DNA of 12,901 bases. It comes from JAAAOZ01 sp964496595 (GTDB taxonomy: Bacteria; Chloroflexota; Anaerolineae; B4-G1; SLSP01). The notes under the pieces are model-generated. The model ran no database searches. It had not been told where the DNA came from and worked only from the letters and a program-made list of their open reading frames with translations. The first letter of the stretch is position 1; every line of letters begins with the position of its first letter. Location of the stretch: NCBI GenBank assembly GCA_964496595.1, contig CAZCAI010000138.1, positions 1 through 12,901 of the forward strand, written 5' to 3'. Below, piece by piece: positions 8,230 through 12,901 of the stretch. Position numbers and translations under genes: made by a program.

Positions 8230-8230
8230 T
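8182..8230 (+). repeat. Heptad repeat tract inside the 3' end of oleB
   Basis: Seven consecutive 7-bp units start at 8182: GAATTTA, GAATTGC, GAATGAT, GAATCAA, GAATTGC, GAATGCG, AAATGAT. Three units equal 21 nt, so the translated tail repeats every 7 residues. The words are the same as in the flanking spacers, in the orientation seen at 6071-6087. Confidence 0.85.
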
Positions 8231-8232
8231 GT

Positions 8233-8358
8233 TTTTACATTTAGGAAATCTTTCCGGTAGCCGATTCCGTAATTGGGAATTTGGAATTGCGAATTATGAA
8301 TAATGCTGCTGGGTAAAGATTCTAAATTCGCAATTCGCAATTCGCAATTTTCCGATTG
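8233..8358 (-). repeat. Right arm of the inverted repeat, in the oleB-oleC gap
   Basis: This is the reverse complement of the 6063-6187 arm. It starts 3 bp after the oleB stop and ends 17 bp before the oleC ATG, so it fills nearly the whole 146-bp gap. It contains just over three perfect ATTCGCA heptads (8326-8349), a hairpin (8285-8295 pairs with 8325-8335, 29-nt loop) and the dyad GGAAATCTTTCC (8244-8255). Confidence 0.88.
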
Positions 8359-8375
8359 TCGCTTTGTGAGGCCCT

Positions 8376-10058
8376 ATGACCAAATCCCATACCCATACCG
8401 TCGCACCTTATAATGTCACCCAAGCCTTGGCGGAGATTGCGTCGCGCGCGCCCTACCGGCCCGGCGTGATCTTCCCCGCCGGGCGCACCAAGCGCGGACG
8501 CGCCAAGTTCACGCAGTACAGCTTCGAGCAGCTCAACGCCGAGGTGGATCGCTACGCGCACGGCCTGCGCGCGCTGGGTATCCGCCAGGGCGACCGCGTG
8601 TTGATGATGGTGCGGCCCGGCGTCGAGTTGCTCGCCGTCGTCTTCGCGCTGGTGCGGATGGGCGCGGTTCCCGTGCTGATCGATCCGGGGATGGGCCGGC
8701 GCGCTTTCTTGCAGTGCGTCGCCGAGACCGAACCCGTCGCGCTCATCGGCGTGCCGCTGGCCCATCTGCTGCGTCGTCTCTTCTCACGCCCGTTCCGGGG
8801 CGTGAAGCGCGCCGTGGTCGTCGATGGCCCGCGCCTGCTCGCCGAGGCAACGTTGGACGACGTGCGCGCCGACGTGCGCGAACCGTTCCCCATCGCGCCG
8901 ACGACACTGGCGAGCGAGGCGGCGGTGACCTTCACCTCCGGCAGCACCGGCATCCCCAAGGGCGTCGTCTATCTGCACGGGATGTTCCGCGCGCAAATCG
9001 CCCTCCTGCGCGACGAGCTGCGCATCGAGGAGGGCGAGGTCGATCTGGCGCTGCTCTACATCTTCGCGCTCTTCAACCCCGCGCTGGGCGTGACGACCGT
9101 CATCCCCGATATGGACCCCACCAAATCGGCGGAGATCAATCCCGCCTATGTCGTCGAGGCGATCCAGACCCACGGCGTGACCAACGCCTTCGGCTCGCCC
9201 ACGATCTGGAAGCGCGTGGCGCCCTACTGCATCGAGCGCGGCATCACGCTGCCCTCGCTCAAGCGCGTGCTGATGGCCGGCGCGCCCGTCCCGCCCGGGC
9301 TGATCGCGACGATGTTAGACGAGGTGTTGGCCGCCGATGCCGACGTGAACACGCCCTTCGGGGCCACGGAGGCGATGCCGCTGACGATGATGAGCGGGCG
9401 CGACATCGTGGCGGAGACCGCCGCCCAGAGCGACGCCGGCGCAGGGATGTGCGTGGGACGCCCGCTGCCCGGCGTCACCGCGCGCGTGATTCGCATCACC
9501 GACGCGCCGATCCCCACGTGGGACGAAGCGCAGGCGCTGCCCCAGGGCGAGATCGGCGAGATCGTGGTCAAGGGGCCGATGGTGACGCGAATGTACCTGA
9601 ACCGCCCGGAGAAGACCGCGCGCGCCAAGATCCGCCAGGGCGACGAGATCTGGCACCGGATGGGCGACGTGGGCTATCTCGACGCGGAGGGTCGGTTGTG
9701 GTTCTGCGGGCGCAAGGCGCATCGCGTGGTCACGGCGCACGAGACGCTCTATGCCGTCCCGTGCGAGGCGATCTTCAACCAGCACCCGGACGTCTTCCGC
9801 ACGGCGCTGGTTGGGGTGGGGGAGCGAGGGGCGCAGCTGCCGGTGCTCGTCGTCGAGCCGCGCGCGGGCCATTTCCCCACCGACGCGGCGGCGCGCCAGG
9901 CTTTCACCAACGCGCTGCTGACCTTGGGCGCGGCGCACGAGCACACCCGCGCGATCCAACGGGTGGTGTTCTATCGCGGCCATTTCCCCGTCGATGTGCG
10001 GCACAACGCCAAAATCCAGCGGGAGAGGCTCGCATCCTGGGCGGCGACGGCGATATGA
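8376..10058 (+). CDS. oleC: OleC, ATP-dependent beta-lactone synthetase
   Basis: The 560-residue protein belongs to the ANL adenylate-forming superfamily. OleC activates the 2-alkyl-3-hydroxy acid from OleD with ATP and closes it to a beta-lactone. Motifs in order are the P-loop TSGSTGIPK (187-195), the A5 motif FGATEAMPLT, the A7/A8 region MGDVGYLDAEG followed by FCGRKAHRV, and the C-terminal lysine K546 in RHNAKIQRE. The length is usual for OleC and there is no OleB domain fused to it, unlike some actinobacteria. GTGAGG (8366-8371) lies only 4 nt before the ATG. The gene begins just after the inverted-repeat arm and overlaps oleD by 4 nt (ATGA). A different frame is open throughout the gene, but this one carries the family motifs. 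Confidence 0.93.
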   Translation: MTKSHTHTVAPYNVTQALAEIASRAPYRPGVIFPAGRTKRGRAKFTQYSFEQLNAEVDRYAHGLRALGIRQGDRVLMMVRPGVELLAVVFALVRMGAVPVLIDPGMGRRAFLQCVAETEPVALIGVPLAHLLRRLFSRPFRGVKRAVVVDGPRLLAEATLDDVRADVREPFPIAPTTLASEAAVTFTSGSTGIPKGVVYLHGMFRAQIALLRDELRIEEGEVDLALLYIFALFNPALGVTTVIPDMDPTKSAEINPAYVVEAIQTHGVTNAFGSPTIWKRVAPYCIERGITLPSLKRVLMAGAPVPPGLIATMLDEVLAADADVNTPFGATEAMPLTMMSGRDIVAETAAQSDAGAGMCVGRPLPGVTARVIRITDAPIPTWDEAQALPQGEIGEIVVKGPMVTRMYLNRPEKTARAKIRQGDEIWHRMGDVGYLDAEGRLWFCGRKAHRVVTAHETLYAVPCEAIFNQHPDVFRTALVGVGERGAQLPVLVVEPRAGHFPTDAAARQAFTNALLTLGAAHEHTRAIQRVVFYRGHFPVDVRHNAKIQRERLASWAATAI

Positions 10059-11044
10059 AAACCCTCGTCACCGGCGGCGGCGGATTTTTGGGCGGCTATA
10101 TCGTCGAGCAGTTGTTGGCGCGCGGGGATGACGTGGTCTCGTTTTCGCGGGGGGCTTATCCCGAGCTGGCGCGCTTGGGCGCGCGCACCGTGCAGGGCGA
10201 TCTGCGCGACCGCGACGCGCTCATCCGCGCCGCCGAGGGGATGGACGCGGTCTTTCACGTCGCAGCGAAGGCCGGATTGTGGGGGCCGTGGGACGAGTTC
10301 TACGCGGTCAACGTCACCGGCACGGAGAACGTCATCGCCGCCTGCCGGGCCAACGGCGTGCCTAAGCTGATCTACACCAGTTCGCCCAGCGTCATCTTCG
10401 ATAATACCTCGCAGGTGGGCGTCGATGAATCGTACCCGTATCCGTCGGATGCGGACTATGAAAGCCCTTATCCCCACACCAAGGCGCTGGCCGAGCGGGC
10501 CGTCATCGCGGCGAACGGCCCCGATCTGGCGACGGTCTCCCTGCGCCCGCACCTGATCTTCGGGCCGCGCGACACCCATCTGTTGCCGGGGCTTTTAGAT
10601 GCGGCGCGATCCGGCCGTCTGCCGCAGGTGGGCGACGGCGCCAACGTCGTCGATCTGACCTACGTGACCGACGCGGCGCGCGCCCATCTGCTGGCCGCCG
10701 ATGCGCTCACGCCGGATTCGCCCGTGGCTGGGGCGATCTACTTCATCAGCCAGGATGATCCGGTGGTGCTCTGGCCGTGGATTCGTCAATTGTTGCGCTG
10801 GTTGGATCTGCCGGGGCCGCGGGCGCGGCTCTCGCTGCCGGTGGCGCGTAGATTGGGCGCCGTGCTGGAGGCGATCTATCGCGTGCTTCCCTTGCAGGGC
10901 GAGCCGCCGATGACGCGCTTCTTAGCCAGCGAGTTGGCGCAGAGCCACACCTACGACATTTCCCGCGCCAAACGCGAGTTGGGCTATCAGCCTCACGTTT
11001 CAATGGCCGAGGCCCTCGAGCGTACCGTGGCCTACTTTGGGTGA
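10055..11044 (+). CDS. oleD: OleD, NAD(P)H-dependent 2-alkyl-3-ketoacid reductase
   Basis: The 329-residue protein is an extended short-chain dehydrogenase/reductase. OleD reduces the OleA product to the 2-alkyl-3-hydroxy acid. The cofactor motif TGGGGFLGG (6-14) fits the extended-SDR G-x-x-G-x-x-G pattern. The active-site tyrosine and lysine are Y139 and K143 in YPHTK, and the catalytic serine or threonine is in YTSSPS (107-112). The ATG at 10055 overlaps the oleC stop (ATGA), indicating translational coupling. The same frame is open upstream to 8714, but that part is an out-of-frame reading of oleC with arginine-rich nonsense, so it is not a fusion. Standing alone it could be called a 3-beta-HSD-like epimerase; the cluster makes OleD by far the best call. 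Confidence 0.92.
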   Translation: MKTLVTGGGGFLGGYIVEQLLARGDDVVSFSRGAYPELARLGARTVQGDLRDRDALIRAAEGMDAVFHVAAKAGLWGPWDEFYAVNVTGTENVIAACRANGVPKLIYTSSPSVIFDNTSQVGVDESYPYPSDADYESPYPHTKALAERAVIAANGPDLATVSLRPHLIFGPRDTHLLPGLLDAARSGRLPQVGDGANVVDLTYVTDAARAHLLAADALTPDSPVAGAIYFISQDDPVVLWPWIRQLLRWLDLPGPRARLSLPVARRLGAVLEAIYRVLPLQGEPPMTRFLASELAQSHTYDISRAKRELGYQPHVSMAEALERTVAYFG

Positions 11045-11106
11045 GTCGATCCCGTGGATTGGTCTCCATTCGGCACAGATGGCTTTGTCTCAATCGCCAA
11101 ATGCAC

Positions 11107-11173
11107 TACGTAAGACGTATTTCGTATTCCGTAGTGCGTGAACATATTACGTAATACGAAATACGCAATACGC
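11107..11173. repeat. Heptad inverted-repeat element after oleD
   Basis: CGT recurs every 7 bp from 11109 to 11137. The right side then carries ATTACGT, AATACGA, AATACGC, AATACGC (11146-11173). The two sides pair: 11116-11128 is perfectly complementary to 11153-11165 (13 bp) across a 24-nt loop. No T-run follows. AATACGC differs by one base from the AATTCGC heptad around oleAB, so it looks like another variant of the same family. It may end or stabilise the ole transcript, but that is unproven. Confidence 0.8.
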
Positions 11174-11213
11174 TTTGCAAACTATGTAATTTAAGCGCTC
11201 TTTCTCCTCCCCC

Positions 11214-11241
11214 TTCTCATTCCTCCGTTTTTCATTACAAT
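11214..11241 (+). promoter_or_regulatory. Weak candidate promoter for the muramidase gene
   Basis: TTCTCA (11214-11219), a 16-bp spacer and TACAAT (11236-11241) resemble a sigma70 promoter. The -10 box is the same hexamer as before oleA. The -35 match is poor. Confidence 0.3.
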
Positions 11242-11304
11242 AAGCATGTAGATTCGTTTACATTTGCCCGCCCAGTAACGAGCAACCAGCAACTATACAA
11301 AAGG

Positions 11305-11311
11305 AAAGGAG
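11305..11311 (+). promoter_or_regulatory. Shine-Dalgarno site choosing the ATG at 11318
   Basis: AAAGGAG abuts the upstream ATG at 11312 and sits 6 nt before the in-frame ATG at 11318. The second spacing is workable, the first is not. An earlier AAGGA at 11301 could still serve 11312. Confidence 0.65.
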
Positions 11312-11317
11312 ATGGCT

Positions 11318-12643
11318 ATGAGAGGCATGATTGTCAAGAACACGACGGATCTGAATCTGCGCGAAGGGCCGAGCACCAATCACTCGATCTTGGATCGGTT
11401 GCCCACCGGCACGCGCATCGATGTGTTGGAGGAGGAGGGCGTGTGGCTCCACGTCATCGCGCGCGAGCACGAGGGCTACGTCCACCGCGACTATGTCGAA
11501 TTTCCGCGCGCGGCCAAGACTGTGGTCGATGTCGGCCTGAAGCAGACGCCCGGCGAGACCTCGTCCATCGTCATCGATCTGTACGCCAACACGCAGGTGT
11601 TGCTCTTCGAGGAGGAGGGCGGTTGGTACGAGACCATCGCGCTGGGCTTGGAGGGCTATCTGCCGATGGACGCGCTGGCCTTCCCCAAGGTCAGCCGCAC
11701 AACCGGCCACGTCAACTTGCGCACCGGCCCCAGCACCGATCACCACATCCTGGGGATGTTGCCGCCCAACACCCGTGTGCATGTCTGGCATCGCGCGGGT
11801 GATGCGGAGGCATGGTACTACGTGGCCGATACTACGATGTCCGGCTATCTGCACAGCGACTTCGTGGCGGAAGGCGCGCCCATCGTGGAGGAGGGGGCTG
11901 TTATGGCGCGCGTTGACAACTCGGCGCTGCGTCAGGCGGAGTTGGAGCCGCCCGCCGATCAGAAAATTCACCTGCCGCCCAACGCCAGCGGCGCAGAGCG
12001 CCAGGTCGCCGATATTTGGAATCGATTGGGCGGGTTGTTTGAGCAGTTGGCGGCGCAGCTCAACATCGATCCGGCCGTGGCCGTGGCCGTCTGGTCGGTG
12101 GAATCGGGCGGGCGCGCCTTCGGCCCCGACGGGCGGATGATCATCCGCTTCGAGAATCACATCTTCCACAGCCGCTGGGGCAAGCACCACGAGCATATCT
12201 TCCAGCAGCACTTTACCTTCAACGCCGACAAGCGCTGGACGGGCCATCATTGGCGCCCGGCGGCGGATCAGGCGTGGCGCACCTTCCACGGCGATCAGAG
12301 CGCCGAGTGGGAGGTGCTGGAGTTTGCCGCGCGCCTGGATGACACGGCGGCGAAATCCTCCATCAGTATGGGCGGCCCGCAGATTATGGGCTTCAACTAC
12401 GCCGGCATCGGCTACGGTTCCGTGCAGGAGATGTTCGACGCCTTCGCCAGCGGCGAGCGCGGCCAGATCATCGGCTTCTTCGATTTCGTGCGTGGGCAGG
12501 GCAGCAGCTCGCTGCGCGTCGAGGCCCTGCAGGCCAAGGACTTTGTCGCCTTCGCGCGCTACTACAATGGCCCCGGCCAGGCCGCGCACTACGGTAACCT
12601 GATCCAGGCCCGCCACGACACCTTCCATCGATTGAAGGGGTAA
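11318..12643 (+). CDS. Triple-SH3 N-acetylmuramidase (DUF3380-type), endolysin-like
   Basis: The 441-residue protein has three bacterial SH3 repeats at about 4-62, 63-124 and 125-187. The first and third carry the LNLREGPST / VNLRTGPST signature; the second is divergent. A linker leads to a C-terminal domain (about 220-441) of the PF11860 N-acetylmuramidase type. It contains VWSVESGG with the likely catalytic E262, then a FENHIF segment and SMGGPQIMGFNY. It should cut the glycan strand of peptidoglycan, with the SH3 repeats binding wall. No signal peptide or membrane segment is visible, as in phage endolysins and contractile-system lysozymes that need a holin or cell lysis to reach the wall. 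No other phage gene is in the window. The upstream ATG at 11312 adds two residues. The gene is probably monocistronic, ending at a terminator. Confidence 0.87.
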   Translation: MRGMIVKNTTDLNLREGPSTNHSILDRLPTGTRIDVLEEEGVWLHVIAREHEGYVHRDYVEFPRAAKTVVDVGLKQTPGETSSIVIDLYANTQVLLFEEEGGWYETIALGLEGYLPMDALAFPKVSRTTGHVNLRTGPSTDHHILGMLPPNTRVHVWHRAGDAEAWYYVADTTMSGYLHSDFVAEGAPIVEEGAVMARVDNSALRQAELEPPADQKIHLPPNASGAERQVADIWNRLGGLFEQLAAQLNIDPAVAVAVWSVESGGRAFGPDGRMIIRFENHIFHSRWGKHHEHIFQQHFTFNADKRWTGHHWRPAADQAWRTFHGDQSAEWEVLEFAARLDDTAAKSSISMGGPQIMGFNYAGIGYGSVQEMFDAFASGERGQIIGFFDFVRGQGSSSLRVEALQAKDFVAFARYYNGPGQAAHYGNLIQARHDTFHRLKG

Positions 12644-12726
12644 AAGGGGTCAATTAGGCCAATCTTTGCGAAGGTTGGGAGTCTCTTCTTTCCCGTCCGG
12701 GGAGCGTTTTTAGTCTAAACATCAAG

Positions 12727-12769
12727 ATCGGCGAGGGGAATGGAAAATCTCCCTCGCCGATTTTCTTTT
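12727..12769 (+). terminator. Rho-independent terminator after the muramidase gene
   Basis: An 11-bp perfect stem (12727-12737 with 12751-12761) has a 13-nt loop and can extend by a wobble pair and two A-T pairs. A T-rich run (12761-12769, one C) follows. It lies 84 bp after the stop codon. Confidence 0.85.
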
Positions 12770-12815
12770 AGCCTCTACATGGTTTTTTGGGATAAGTATC
12801 CTAATTCCCGCTTCG

Positions 12816-12901
12816 TCGTCACGCCGCCGCCCGTGGATGAAGTCCCCGGGCTAAAAGAGCCAAGCCCTGCGGGCTAATCGTCACGCCGTCGCCCGTGGAT
12901 A
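12816..12901. repeat. Direct repeat of about 62-bp period, cut by the window end
   Basis: The 23-bp unit TCGTCACGCCGCCGCCCGTG plus GAT (12816-12838) recurs at 12878-12900 with one base changed, a 62-bp period. The spacer between the copies has small inverted repeats, GGCT/AGCC (12849-12852 with 12858-12861) and GCCC/GGGC. It does not look coding. Whether more units follow cannot be seen. Confidence 0.75.

Noticed and set aside
8182..8358. Possible CRISPR array from the repeated GAATTGC words
   Set aside because: The period is 7 bp, with no repeat-spacer alternation and no cas genes. It is a microsatellite-like heptad tract.
8714..10054. Long open frame running into oleD, suggesting an N-terminal fusion
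   Set aside because: It overlaps oleC in another frame and translates to arginine/alanine-rich sequence with no motif. OleC motifs are in the other frame, and oleD has its own ATG overlapping the oleC stop.
11258..12628. 456-residue antisense open frame under the muramidase
   Set aside because: It mirrors a gene with clear SH3 and muramidase motifs and shows no domain of its own.

Overview
The window looks like chromosomal DNA of a Chloroflexota bacterium, probably a non-phototrophic Anaerolineae, Ardenticatenia or Caldilineae relative. This is inferred from GC-rich coding DNA with AT-rich, heptad-repeat-filled spacers, and from a large secreted multidomain protein ending in the FLPLV-type tail I associate with exported Chloroflexota proteins. 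No phylogenetic marker is present, so the placement is tentative.

Layout, left to right. (1) 16-3786 (+): a 1256-residue secreted protein with an Amidase_3 peptidoglycan amidase, FnIII, DNRLRE and carboxypeptidase-regulatory-like domains, a probable papain-like cysteine peptidase domain and a C-terminal beta-rich region. It ends at a strong intrinsic terminator. (2) 3882-5012 (-): a geranylgeranyl-reductase-family FAD oxidoreductase, convergent with gene 1. (3) 5176-6018 (+): a membrane-anchored M23 (LytM) peptidase with its zinc ligands intact, divergent from gene 2, with a recognisable promoter. (4) 6293-11044 (+): a full oleA-oleB-oleC-oleD set for head-to-head long-chain olefin synthesis. 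OleA joins two acyl-CoAs, OleD reduces the 2-alkyl-3-keto acid, OleC closes it to a beta-lactone, and OleB decarboxylates the lactone to a cis-alkene. oleA/oleB and oleC/oleD are each translationally overlapped, with a 146-bp gap between the pairs. (5) 11318-12643 (+): a muramidase with three N-terminal SH3 repeats and no signal peptide, followed by a terminator. (6) 12816 to the window end: the start of a roughly 62-bp-period intergenic repeat.

The most notable structure outside the genes is a pair of inverted repeats of about 125 bp (6063-6187 and 8233-8358). They precisely bracket oleAB with its likely promoter, and 48 of 50 bases match in the part that is not low-complexity. The spacers also contain a 7-bp-period repeat family (variants of AATTCGC and AATACGC) that forms hairpins, and one tract runs into the 3' end of oleB, where it encodes a 7-residue periodic C-terminal tail.

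Three peptidoglycan hydrolases that cut different bonds (amide, peptide, glycan) sit around the hydrocarbon cassette and the isoprenoid-reductase-like gene. The region is therefore envelope-themed, though nothing in the sequence shows that these genes are co-regulated.
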